Source: Amylostereum areolatum (taxonomy: Eukaryota > Basidiomycota > Agaricomycetes > Russulales > Stereaceae). Taken from it: a stretch of DNA of 64,000 nucleotides. Location of the stretch: assembly GCA_012932865.1 (NCBI GenBank), contig SAXG01000037.1, forward strand, positions 248,001 to 312,000, in the 5' to 3' direction. The notes below the pieces were generated by a model. It had not been told where the DNA came from, did no database searches, and saw only the letters and a list, made by a program, of their open reading frames with translations. Shown one piece after another: positions 42,639 through 53,732 of the stretch (positions within the stretch are counted from its first letter, which is position 1; every line of letters starts with the position of its first letter). The translations under genes and the position numbers were made by a program.

Positions 42639-44088
42639 CACATTCGCGGACTGACCGATGGATTGGTCGGTCGGTCAGTCGGTTGTCAGTGGGAGAAAAC
42701 CCCGAAGTCAGGGTGCACTGGCCCGCCTTAGCTCCTCGGAGCCACTGTCGAATCCACGACGATCTCTGAATATGCATGCATCCTGCGCAGCAAGAATGAG
42801 GGTTTTCTCGTTGTTCTTGGAGGAAAACATGCGCGCGTACCTAGAGTGGACCATTCTCCCAAATGGGACGAGAACGTGGAGGACCACGGGGCATCACGGC
42901 GCGCGGTTCATGTGCCTCTGTGAGGGGTCTTGTAAAGGGGTTGGCGTCTAGCACACCCGCGGTAAGTATCACCCTCTTGAAATATGACAAAACTTTGACG
43001 GACCTGGTGGAACAAGAGCACTGAGTCGGCACGCGTCGTGGCCTGGCTCAAAACCGTCCCGTCTCGAGGATGTTCGTATGTATCAATCTCCTATGTCAGC
43101 CAAGTACCAGGGTCATCATACCATCGCTCGGGCATAGCCTTGGTATATCGTGTGCCAGACATGAGCGCGCATACGAAAAGTTAAAAACAGTCCACACACC
43201 AGGGCCAGGACAGAAAACACCGTCTGCCGTAAATCGTGCGGATCACTAACTGTCACCGGTGGGAGAGGAGGTCCATTGGGCGATTATCCGGGGCAACGTG
43301 GTGAATAAATGCTTCGGTGTGTGTACAAGGCGTATGCGATGGTCACAATGTCTTGACGAATGACGACTGGCAAGAAGCGAAGACATACACGCGAGCTGCA
43401 GTCACAAAACTATCTCGTCTGGGCAGGAGACATCAGACACGATCTCTGCCATATCTCCGGTTGGTATAACCCATAGGTTCATGCAGGTACGCTGGTCGAG
43501 AGACCTTGTCAACTGAAGGGTGACCGCGGGCGCGGCGCGGGTGAGTCCAGAGATGGCGCAAGTTAGTCGTCATCAGATGCCGTGAGTTGACGAAGAGCTT
43601 GTAGTTATGAGTGAAAGTGGTTGGTGCGCATCTTTGGAGATGTTCAATACGCCGTGGTCGTTGCTGAGCGTCGTCCTGGACGTTGGGATCCGGGGAAAGT
43701 TAGCGGAAGTTGGCGGGGTGTTCGGCAGTTACCGAAGAAGGCGGCGGCCATCTGCGGCCCATCTTGTCAGGTTGTCGTCAGGTGTCCGTCCGTTCACGCT
43801 CTTTCCACCCACTGGCACCCCATTGGAAGTTCAAACGTTCACACTCCAGTCCTCCACGGTATTTTCTTCATTCAGATACCGATTCAATCAGACTGGATCT
43901 CACGCACGATGCGCGCCTTCGTGCCTGAGGTGTGGCATTTGTTGGGAGTAGGCTGACGAACTTAGGAAATCGCGCCGCGCTGTCCCTCGCACGACTTTGC
44001 ACCGTGACATTGGGGTCTAACTTCATGCGCATTCTATGTATAAACATTAAACGTTCGCACCAGTTTTACGCACTCTGATATCGCGCTC
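42639..44088. other. Intergenic stretch, no gene recognised
   Basis: Nothing is supported. Short frames near 43600-43950 on the plus strand have no domain or splice partner. Confidence 0.35.
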
Positions 44089-44605
44089 ATGAGACTATGC
44101 GTTCCAAAGACTGCTCCTTGGAAAACGCATAGTACGCGAAGGTACGTCGCGGGCTACCCCACCCTCGCAAACTCAATGTACACAACCGGCGCGTCGCAAG
44201 AGAAACGCGGCCTGAGCCGTGCGCGATTCAAGAAGCGTGTCGAGGAATTCAAGTCATCAAACGCAACCCTTGCGTTGGAGCTCGATCGCGCCATACCGCG
44301 GGCGAAGGATGCAGGGCAAGTGGCGATGCCGGTGGGAAAGATACGCTCAGAACGACTATTTTCCAGGTAAGGTCAGCCACGGAGATTGGTGGAGCTAGTA
44401 ATGGAGATAACACAGAAAGGTGGCACATGAATCCTCTGCTTCGAGTGAGGATATGCTGATGGGATCGGGGGAAGAGGGTGTTCAGATGATTCGAGGCCCT
44501 CGCGAGGCAGCCATCCTCCGACTTAGTGTTCCTCCGATTAGCTCCGTGCGATTCGTGTATTACAAAACAAGGTGGCAAATTCAATACACGCATCAAATTG
44601 CATAG
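44089..44605 (+). CDS. Possible two-exon hypothetical protein, 155 residues
   Basis: Exons 44089-44366 and 44416-44605 join across a 49-nt GTAAGG...CACAG intron and stay in frame to a TAG. The first exon includes a charged helical stretch (RARFKKRVEEFKSSNATLALE); the second has a Ser/Glu-rich segment and a basic, aromatic tail. There is no domain, signal peptide or membrane segment. A second ATG at residue ~30 (MYTTGASQEKRG) could be the true start. The splice consistency is the main support; this could be chance. Confidence 0.35.
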
Positions 44606-44819
44606 ATAGACGTGCTACTGCGCCGAAGAAGACATAATGCATGAGCACAACCCGAGTCTCGAGCACTTGAATAGCTTTATTTAAGCACCCTTCTCCCAGA
44701 AAACAAGCGAGGTAAAATGGTAAGTACACACGTTGGATTGCGAGTCACTCGCGCAGTTATAGTAACCGGAATGGGTGAAGCCACAACGCCGGAATACCGT
44801 CCAACCAACATGACAATCA

Positions 44820-46658
44820 TTACGAACCCTTGCCCCATTCGTACAGCTCGCCCTCCAGACACACCAATCCTGGGACGATACCTTGCGCCCGAGAGAACAA
44901 GGCCGCAGGGAAATTCTTCGACGTACTGTGCGGATGTCGTGCGCGGCGAACAGTGAGACGTTCAATATCCACGCCGAGACGTACGAGCACTTGGATAGTT
45001 TCGACAAGGTCATCCCCTTTTTCTTCGTACGCATGATAGATTATGGAGAGGCGCCGCCACGGGGATGGATGAGCGCTAATATTCTCTGCATCCGCATTGC
45101 TGTTCAATGGCAGAGTCTCCGCATTGCTGTTCAATGGCAGAGTCCAGAAGAGCTTGAAGTTATCGCGCAGGCGCAGGGTGCGGACGTTTGGAAGCAGAGC
45201 GTTGAGTTCCCCCCACGGAGCAAGACTAAACTCGTCCATTATGTCAAGGACCGCAATTTTTGAAGGCGATAATCCAAGCTCGGTGAGGATTTGTCTACAT
45301 GTGCTCACAGGGTCCTCCTTCGAAGGGTGAGGGCGTTGGTCCATCGTCATCAAGTGAAAAAGGAATGTGTTTTCGCTGGATGTAGGGGCGATATCCCAGA
45401 TCGGTACGAAACCGAACGCGGCCAAGGCAGGGGAATATACCTTGTATTCTCCAGTTCGAATAAAGAGTGCAGCAGGAGAGATAGCGTTGGTTTGAAGACC
45501 CAGGCGGAGGTGAACTCCCACCGAGGACAATAGCTGGCCTACGTCCTCGTCCTCTCCCTTCATATAGGCGTCCAGATAAACAACGGTCAACGGCGTGGGT
45601 GTCAAGGATGTCAGAAAACGGGTACAATTCTTTGTGGAGTTGCGGAGGGAGAGTTGGTGTAAGCTGGGGAGAGTGAACTGAGAAATGGGCTGCATCGACA
45701 GCATCTCCGTTCCGTCCGGAAATATATCGTTATGGAGCTCCAGGGTCCGTAGGTTCACTGATGGGCGGAGGAGATCTATGAGGGTCTCGAGACTGGGATG
45801 ATCTTCGTCGCCCCAACACTCTGTCTCTGTTATTCGGAGGTGGAGAACGGCCTCGGGGTCCCATGGAACCATTGAGTTGTGTAGGAAGATTCGTCGTAGG
45901 TTCGGCGCAGTAAGATGGTTGGATAGACAATGCTCGGTATACTTTCCTATGAAGGTGTCGTCGCCCGTCGTTTCTAGATGTTCCAAATGTGGAAGGTGAA
46001 CGTTCGAGAGAGCCGTCACAATTTCGCGATCGAGGTCGAACTCCTCTGTGATATAGAGGTATAATCTTTTCGCTCGTGGAAGATGCTTGATACAGAAGTC
46101 AAGCCACTCGTGGAAAGTATCGCGTTTGGCCCTCTCCCAGCGAGGCAGGACGAATCCGCTGTCGAACTTGACCACGTCCTTTTCACGTATTCGGAGGGTC
46201 ACAGGGGTTCCTTGTGCCCGATCGAGGAATGTGTCGCGGGCGGAGGGAAGCGTGCAGACGTGGTCCGCCCATGGCAGTGGGTTTGCCAAGAGAGTGTCGC
46301 GCCAAAATCTGTATACGTGGGTTAAACATATCCATGCGAGCGCAGCGTTGTAGCCGTCTGTGGAATCTTGCGGAGTGGAGAGTGAAAATATCTCCATCAA
46401 AGTCTCCGTCGGAAGACGCGCGATTGGGATAGATAGATTGGTGTCCGACTCGAGGCATGGTAGAGTTATGGCGTCACGATACACACTTTCCACCCTATGC
46501 GTTAGACAGGAATGTCGTAGGGAAGGTTCAGCAAGGTCAGTAGATCATAGAGCCAGCAAGCGCACTGACGTTGGTCCTGACACCATTCCGCTTCCCCCAG
46601 TCGGCGACCCATCCACTATGAAGCTCTGCCCATCCTTTGATACATGATCCATTTGCAT
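44820..46658 (-). CDS. F-box-like protein with leucine-rich region
   Basis: Exons are 46658-46570 and 46494-44820, with a 75-nt GTCAGT...CATAG intron; the protein is 587 residues. The first exon supplies the only in-frame ATG; the second would otherwise open with GTG. An F-box-like motif follows residue ~50: IPIARLPTETLMEIFSLSTP, then LAWICLTHVYRFWRDTLLA and PLPWADHV. The rest is a series of leucine-rich strands (HLPHLEHLETTGDD, LRTLELHNDIFPDG, FTLPSLHQLSLRNS). By family it would link a substrate to an SCF ubiquitin ligase through Skp1. Such genes are greatly expanded in Agaricomycetes, so no orthology is claimed. A 9-residue tandem repeat lies near residue 470. Confidence 0.78.
45091..45142. 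repeat. 27-bp tandem duplication in the F-box-like gene
   Basis: Two copies of a 27-bp period encode LPLNSNAET and LPLNSNADA in the minus frame. The duplication is in frame and looks recent. Confidence 0.85.
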
Positions 46659-47792
46659 GTGTAGTCTCCTAAGCGATTGTGGAGATAGATGTAGGAGTGA
46701 AGGAATCAGTGACCTCCAGAGCTTGTCGTTACGGCCAGTTAGACTCGGATGGGTGGTCGGCCGGGGGGTGGACTTCGGCAATTTCCGATGCGTCGTCAGC
46801 GGTCGCGTTCATCGTGCCGAACGACGACAAGCACCTATTACACTTTCTACTTACACAGAGCGCTCCCGGTCGATTTCATCTTCTCTATCGTTCCGACTCT
46901 GATTCTCCACAAAGGTGTTAACCCTGTGTTACACTGATTTGCCGTGTCACTCCTGGCCTCCACTCGGAGTCCACCTCCCGTTCGATATGAGCATCAACGC
47001 CGGTCGCTGGAAGAACTCGGGCGATTTCTTCCTATCGCATGCATTGACATATAGTGTGTTTACTCACCCTCAATCATGTGCTGCTTCTTATATAATTTGC
47101 ACCTATAGTTGCTACATTCTGGCTACTGCTTCAGCAACCGCCCAGTGTCCTCGCAAACGTGACAGGATCGCAAGGAGGTTCGCGTTCTTTCCCCAACAGA
47201 ACCCAAAATTCCGCGCTGTACTTAGTACGCATATCATTGCATCCCCAGTAGCGCACGATAGCATGAGAAATCAACTTTTGGACGCTCTGGGAAGATCTCG
47301 CCACCGAAGAAGCTGTTTCTCGACATTGCAGGTGAATGACCACGTCACAAACATTCCCACATACATCTGACACCGGCTGTAGATTACGCTGAGGGATGCG
47401 TTTGTGGCACTTTGGGTGTACGCGGAGTTGTGGATATGAGGGAGCTTGGGCTTCTATGAGGTCCGTGTGGTCGCTATCCAAGGGTGGATGACTTCCTTAC
47501 CGCGGTCTTCAACAGACACATACACATCCCAAGCGTCCTCATTTCGAGAGACGAGGCAAAGCAACACGATTAAAGCATTGCACTACTCGGGTCAATGCTC
47601 CTCCATCGGTATGTGGACATGTGCTACCTTGGGTCGATCGAATTGCTGAAGCGTGCGACCTACAGCAATTCCACCTGCGCTTTATTTGGAAACGTGGTGT
47701 AGCGAAGGCAGCCTCGAGAAGGGCGCGGCATGATGGCACTTTGACCCTTTGGCGTTCAACCTTGGTGATCAACCATACCGTCCACGAAGGCA
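46659..47792. other. Intergenic stretch, no gene recognised
   Basis: No supported gene. This is the divergent space between the F-box-like gene and subfamily B member 3. Confidence 0.35.
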
Positions 47793-47800
47793 TTTAAAAG
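47793..47800 (+). promoter_or_regulatory. TATA-like box, subfamily B member 3
   Basis: TTTAAAAG lies about 70 bp upstream of the ATG at 47870. Confidence 0.5.
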
Positions 47801-47869
47801 GCCTACGCACATCTCTATCTGTCCTCACCCCCGGGCCACCGCACACCACTCCCCTACTTCTACATAGTC

Positions 47870-48671
47870 ATGTTCACCATCGCCAAGATCGCTACCTTTG
47901 CTGCTGTCGCATTCGGCGCACTTGTGTCCGCCGCCGCCGTCCCTGCGGCCGGCATTCATACCGTCACCATCTCGCCGTTGAACCTGACGGCGATCGCCAC
48001 CAACGCGACCGGCGTCACCCCCAACGCGACGCTGACCCCTGAGGTCCTTGGTTCCGACATGTCGACGATCCTCTTGAACCTTCAGACCGCCCTGCTTCCC
48101 CAGGTCCAGCTTCTCAGTAAGCCACAGTCCTGTTTCCTTCTTTACGTCTTCTGATTTTTCAACAGGTGCTATGACCGCCGAGAGCGCGACGGCCGACTCC
48201 CTAGAGGCCATTGTTCAATCCATGGCGGGCATGATCCAGTCCGCGGTGGACGCGGCGTTGATCCTTCCTGACGGCGCGGTTGGGTCTGGGAACGTCGTGG
48301 TTCTCCTCGCGAGCATCCTGAACGTGAGTAGCTGTTCACGCTTGAATGTGCCTCGTCTCTAATACCGGGTTTCTGAAGCTCGTTCTCGCTCCGTTTGGGA
48401 CGCTCTTCAATACCTCCGGTGTCGACAGCCTTGCCCTGCAACCGATCCTTCTCCCTCTCGGGTATGTCCCGCACCTCCTGCTTCCGAACAATCTATCTCA
48501 CCTCCTTATAGAGCGGCCCTGGCGGCGCTCGTCGCAGTGGTCCTCGGCCTTGTCGGCGGTGTGCTCGTCATCGTAGTAGGATTACTCCTCGGCCTTCTGG
48601 GCCCTCTCCTCCCGGTCCTTATTGGCCTTGCCGCCGTCCTTGGCCCCTTGCTCGCCATCCTTCTTCTTTAG
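47870..48671 (+). CDS. Hydrophobic secreted-family protein, subfamily B, member 3
   Basis: Exons are 47870-48116, 48166-48323, 48379-48461 and 48512-48671; phases are 1, 0, 2; length is 215 residues. It is the only member on the plus strand. The signal peptide is MFTIAKIATFAAVAFGALVS. Shared motifs: ATGVTPNATLTPEVLGSDM, MTAESATADSLEAIVQSM, GAVGSGNVVVLLASILN, LVLAPFGTLFNTSGVDSL. The last exon is a continuous hydrophobic Gly/Leu/Val run with GLVGG, ending LLAILLL, and probably spans or inserts into a membrane. Glycosylation sites (NAT, NLT) follow the signal peptide. Third-position GC is high, as in expressed host genes. Function is unknown. Confidence 0.85.
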
Positions 48672-48916
48672 ACATGGGTCTGCATAATTAGCGGTGGTAT
48701 CGTCCACGTTGCGCTCCTTCCTTTCGCTCTTTTATGACGGACAGTCCTTGTGAATATCATTCGTTTCGTGACCTTTTCGCGTGAACGTGAAATTCTAGGT
48801 GCTGTACACGGTCCCTTCCACTAGGGGCTCGCACGACGCACGCAAGACCAATACACAATACCCCGTAGAAAATGCCCACGAACACAATAAGTTACACAAT
48901 CCGGAAATGACGGCCT
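48672..48916. other. Convergent 3' spacer
   Basis: The spacer lies between two converging genes; nothing else was seen. Confidence 0.4.
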
Positions 48917-50600
48917 TTATACATTCGTCGAGCCCCCAAGTTCCGCCTCGCTCCCCTCCCCACTGGACCACTCGGAATTCTCTCGACTGGGTACATCTCT
49001 CCCTGCATCAGCGCCGCCAAGGCCCTTCTCGATGTCTGCTCCCTTCTCACCGGCCCCGAACGCGCCTACGGCCATGGTGGTGCGACCCAAATCCGCATGC
49101 GAGTCCAGGTCCACCGTGATGTGGCGGAGCGGTATGCGCGGAGCGATGGGGAGGGGGTTCCCTGGCTGGTGCGGCTGGTCGTAGGTGAAGTTGCGATCGC
49201 AGTGCGTCTTCTCGAGACAGACCAGGACGACGACGATCGTGGGGTAGATGCCCTGGCGCGGCAGCGTCAGCACACGCGTGGTAGTGGACGGAATGCGCGC
49301 GGGAGGAGGGACGCACGATGAGCTGGATGAGGCCGCCCGTGAGGAGGTTCCAGCCAGTCTTGTTGAAGCGGAGGGTCGAGGCAGGCGCGGTGTTTAGGTC
49401 TTCGAAGTAGCCTACGATTTGGTACGTCACTAAATAGGCCTACGTGACGCCCGTCGGTGAGTGATAGTGTCGTAGAGAGTATGTGAAAGCTTCCGTACCC
49501 AGATGACGCAGTATACAGCCCCGGACTCGACCAGGAGCGCCAGGACCTTCTCCACGCGCGTGCGTGCGCTCCCGGCCTGGAGGTTTTCCTTGAGCACGCG
49601 CCTGTGTTGCCTGAGACCAACGTCAACCAAAAGACGGATGGGAAACGAAGAAGCCATCCGAACCAGGCTTTGAATCCGATGAGCGATGTCGACCACACGT
49701 TGGTGACGAACGACAGGATGAACACCGCCAACCCGACTTTGTCGCCGCCGAAGAGCTGGCCACTCGACCCCGTGCATGCGCTGTGAGTGTCGATAGCGGC
49801 GGTGACTACTCGCACCGTCGTCAGCAGCGGTTCTCGTGGATAGAATATGGGGAAATTTTCACCTAAGGTAGCCACAAGGAGAGCGATCGAAAGCGCGGAC
49901 AGAACGCGGTTGCGGGACCACAGAATCCACGCCCGCCACAGCACTATCGCGTCGCTCAGCACGATCTGCCGCATCAGCCCAAGACATAAGCCCACAATCC
50001 ATCGCTGAGGACGAACCGGACACGTACGTTGATCGTGAGCACAACCGTGGGCACGCACACCTCCAGCGGGTTTCCCGAAATCTTGTCCGCATTGTCCACC
50101 CCTGGGAACATGCCGCCAGCACAGGCCGTGCCGTTCTGGATCCCGGAGAGGCAGGTCGACGTCACGGACTCGGCGCGCGACATGATGTTCGCGAAATCGA
50201 GCAGGTAGCGGAGCTGGGATGCCCAGTGGGTGGTCGCCGCTCCGAAGATGATGACCGTGGCGAGGAGCATCATGCGGTTCGTTGTGTCGCGGAGATCTTT
50301 GCGCCTGCGGGGGGGATGATGGTGAGTCAACCTTGTCCGGAGCCGTGAGCACGCCGAGGGCGGTGTTCACTTACAGCAAGATGTAAGTCGAGAAGATGAA
50401 GAGGAGTGAGAACGTTCCTGGATGGGTTGTGAGAGGTGAGGAAGGGGAAGGGAGCAGGGAGGCGCACCGAAGAGCACAGACTCGATTGCGAAGGGCTGGA
50501 GAACGGTCACGACTGCTTGGGTCGAAGCGTTCAACGACGTTCTGAGGCTGCCGATGTCGATCGCTCCGACGTTCGTGCTGCTGTTCCCACTAGCGTCCAT
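48917..50600 (-). CDS. Seven-helix integral membrane protein, GPCR-like fungal family
   Basis: Exons are 50600-50468, 50417-50375, 50304-50028, 49965-49664, 49601-49499, 49439-49317 and 49252-48917; the six introns are 50-70 nt and the protein is 438 residues. The N-terminus is polar with Asn glycosylation sites. Hydrophobic segments follow: FGTFSLLFIFSTYILL, MMLLATVIIFGAATTHW, VCVPTVVLTINIVLSDAIVL, VLSALSIALLVATL, VGLAVFILSFVTNVW, VEKVLALLVESGAVYCVIW and GIYPTIVVVLVCL. The motif RVEKVLALLVESGAVYC before helix 6 is common in an Agaricomycete family of orphan seven-helix proteins. The C-terminal tail is acidic and Ser/Gly-rich. Ligand and G-protein coupling are unknown. Confidence 0.75.
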
Positions 50601-51500
50601 GGTTTTCTATCCAGCGGTGTTGGCGATGCGGGTAGGGGAGGTAAACTGTGGCGTTCGTGCGTTTATACCCCCGCCGGAGCGCCTATCAACCACGTACTAC
50701 AATCAGGAGCGCACTCATCCACGAGACTGTGTAGACTTACGGGAGGACAGGCAACCTATCATGACGGTGGCGCATTTTCCTGTGCGTGGAGGTCCTGCGA
50801 GGGAGCACGCGATGGCGAGCTCTTGTTCCCGTTTCTGAAGATGTCGAGTCATGGCTACAAGCCTGCACGTCGACCCTCGATCCAGCACTCCGGGAACCTG
50901 CGCAAAGTGACTACCAACAGGCGTGTTCGCAAAGAGATTTACCCACGTAGTTGGGGATGTCGCCATTAGATGCGATAGGTGCGTGAAGGTGCCTGTGGCG
51001 GAAGGTGGACACTGGACAGGCGTAGTTGTTTGTTTCATGACGTCCTCGGGAAAGTGTTATCGGATGATGGGATGTAGACGTGACCTGACGACCGCAGGAT
51101 GTTTAGTGTGCTTCTTGAGCTAGAGAATTGTACGTTTCGAAAGCATTGTACGGGTCGCACATGGTAAGGAGGATGTACCATTAAATTGGAGATTGAGAGG
51201 GCGCAGTCAGGTGTATCGTCGATGGAGGGGATAGTCAGCAAGTGCATTGGGGATAAGATGAGGAGGTAATATTGTACAGTAGAGTGCAGATGAGCCTACG
51301 CGTTCGGAACGGAATGGAATAGGACGCAAGTACAACGCGTGGAAGGGCGTTTGTCTGCGACGATGATGAGCGGGCTGAGAGGGGAGGATAGGATGGAACG
51401 CACGGTATGTGTTACAGAGAGCTGAAGAGTACAAGCAAAATCCACAAGTCCGAACGGGCGAATTCGTACAACAAAGCACCAGGTAGATAAACATAAATAA
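50601..51500. other. Intergenic stretch, no gene recognised
   Basis: This includes the promoter side of the seven-helix gene and the 3' side of the next gene. Nothing else was recognised. Confidence 0.4.
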
Positions 51501-52927
51501 TCAGCAAATGATACAGTCAGAGTCGGGTTTCGCGAGGCGAGCCTCCAGTCGAGCGTACAAGGTGCCAGCGTCGTCGATGAAGGGTGATCCTCTAGGAACG
51601 AGATAAGCCGTCAGCATAACGCGACAAGTGGGGCAAACCTGCACGTACTCGAACTGTAAGGCGCCTACGCCCTCGCCTATGTTCGAGATGATCTCAGAAC
51701 CATGATAGCCTGGTTCCAGCTCGGAAGAACCGGACTTGAGTCGGACGGACACCTCGGGCGGCGGCTTGACCTTCGGTTTCTTGTCCGTGGGGAAGATAGA
51801 GTCGGAGGGTGGAATAGAGGGGAGGGCCTTGGAGAAAAAAGAAGAGCGGGACGATGGGGGTGTAGAGGGCGTCTCAGGTGGAGGGTCCGGGATTGCGGAC
51901 ACCAAGATGTCGGGTGTAGAGGCGCTGACGAGGGTGAGCCGGGCGTCGATCCATGTGGGCGGGCTAGGAGCCTCGAGACCGAGGGAGAGGAGCCAGGCGC
52001 CGGTCTTGTAGTTATGAGCACGACGAAAGTCCGAGTTGACGAAGAACGTGAGGTAGAACAGCCGGCCTGGAAACACATGTGTGAATACCTTGGTGGGAAG
52101 CAAACGGATAGAAGAAAACGAACCTCTGGCGATAAACTCGACCTTGACCTTCCCCACCACTCGCATCCGTTTCTGGAACAGCGGGACACGCATGTCGACC
52201 ACGAACGCGCCATCGGCGGCAGGGGGCGCGTCGACCATCACTTTGTCGCGTTTCTTGCCGTCCGCGTTCAGGATCATGGCCTCGCTCCCGTCGATGCACT
52301 CCAGCGCGTCGAATTCCACGCGCAATCGGTCCAGGAGCGCGTTGTCCGATGCGAAAGTGCAAGCGTGACGAACTTCGGAGATGGTGTGGGCGTTGAGGGG
52401 GACGGAGAGTAGTTGAGGATGGCGGTGATGAGGGTGTCGTCGGGTGCCGCCTTGGGTTCGGATGGGGGGCGTATGAGGATAGCCCAGTAGGCGGCGGTGT
52501 GTCCTTCGATGAACGGCTCCTGAAGAAGATGGGCGAAATCGATCCGTTGGTCCTCGCACGCGGCCCTACAGCTGTCCAGCACACGCTCCGCCTCCTCGCT
52601 GCCGATCTTGCGTGCGGCCCTCTCCCCCTCCGGCGCTTTGAGGAGGTCGCGAATGAGGGCCTGCGTCGTGCTCCGGACTTGCTTCGACGTCTTGGAAGGC
52701 CCGAATAGCGTCGAGACGGCGTTGGGAAGCCATGAAGGCGACTTGGGGGACTTGGGCTTTGGGAATTTCGTCAATCGGCGGGGGGAGACGACGGACTGGG
52801 AAGGACCTGGGGTCGGACTGGTAGAAGAGGAAGACTCGACGGCGGACTGGTAGGAGGGCGGGGGAACATCGATGTCGGGCGGGGAGAGTTTTCCGGATGG
52901 CTTGGCGTTGTCACCTTCGAGGATCAT
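51501..52927 (-). CDS. Conserved-looking hypothetical protein with an apparent frameshift
   Basis: The model has exons 52927-52124, 52066-51649 and 51591-51501, with 57-nt introns (donors GTTCGT and GTACGT). The N-terminus is Pro/Ser-rich and polar. A helical region follows (ALIRDLLKAPEGERAARKIG, AERVLDSCRAACEDQRIDF, FIEGHTAAYWAILIR), then LRVEFDALE and a beta-rich part with FYLTFFVNSDFRRAH. The protein ends KPDSDCIIC. Near 52415 the frame must shift by one base between the segment ending LITAILNYS and the one starting NAHTISEVRHACTFASDN; no intron fits. This is a one-base indel in the genome or in the assembly. No family name can be given. Confidence 0.6.
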
Positions 52928-53723
52928 GGTGCGCTCGTCGTCGTGGGTCGAGTCAAGTTGTCCGAGAGGGCGAGACAGCCATATACAGGTAAGTACGCGT
53001 CTGCCGATCCCGTCATTGAGTCATTCCGAGGACACAGCCGCACTGCGGCGCGCCTACGTACTTATAGACTCGACCGCTTTTTGTCCAGTCGAGTCCCTTT
53101 GGTCGACGTAGTAGAAATCATATCCTTGGGAAGAAGAGGGCGGAATAGAGCTGAGGAGGTGCTACTGCAAGTCTGCAACGGGAATTTGACTACTGTAAGT
53201 GTAACTGCTGGCGTTGGCGTTGATTTCGAGGAAAATTTAGCCTGTTATTCCAGTTGACCCCAAATTACATAATTCCCTGCACATCAGCGCCCGTGCCAGC
53301 CCGGCCCTGAGCCTTTCCCCAACTTCCACCTGCACACATCCTCTCGTTGATTCTATGTTGGCAACGAACTCGAAAGTTTGGTCTGAAGATCGTGTGGACC
53401 CCAAGAACTGGTATTGCGAGACGACAATTGGTCATTGATTTGGTTGCAATGCCGGCCATCCTTCGCCTTTTCGAAATCAGCATGGCAGCTTGGCCTAGTC
53501 TCCTAAAGCAGACGTCGATGGAGGATTACATTGAAAGGAACTTTTTGGACTTGCTTTGCCCTGCAAAAAGGAACATGGGGGCACTTTCGGCGCGCAAGCG
53601 TCTTTCAACCGCCCCTTTGTTACGTTTGGCTCCAAAACTAACTTTTGCTCACTGAGGAGTGACTTTCAGGTGCTTGCACGCTCGCCTTTACTATCCTCCT
53701 TTCCCCAATCCCTCCCAGACGTG
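52928..53723. other. Intergenic stretch, no gene recognised
   Basis: No supported gene was found. The segment ends at the target duplication of the second long-TIR element. Confidence 0.4.
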
Positions 53724-53732
53724 CCTACCGTC
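53724..53732. repeat. 9-bp target duplication, left of long-TIR element copy 2
   Basis: The 9-mer cctaccgtc recurs at 54740-54748. Confidence 0.85.
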
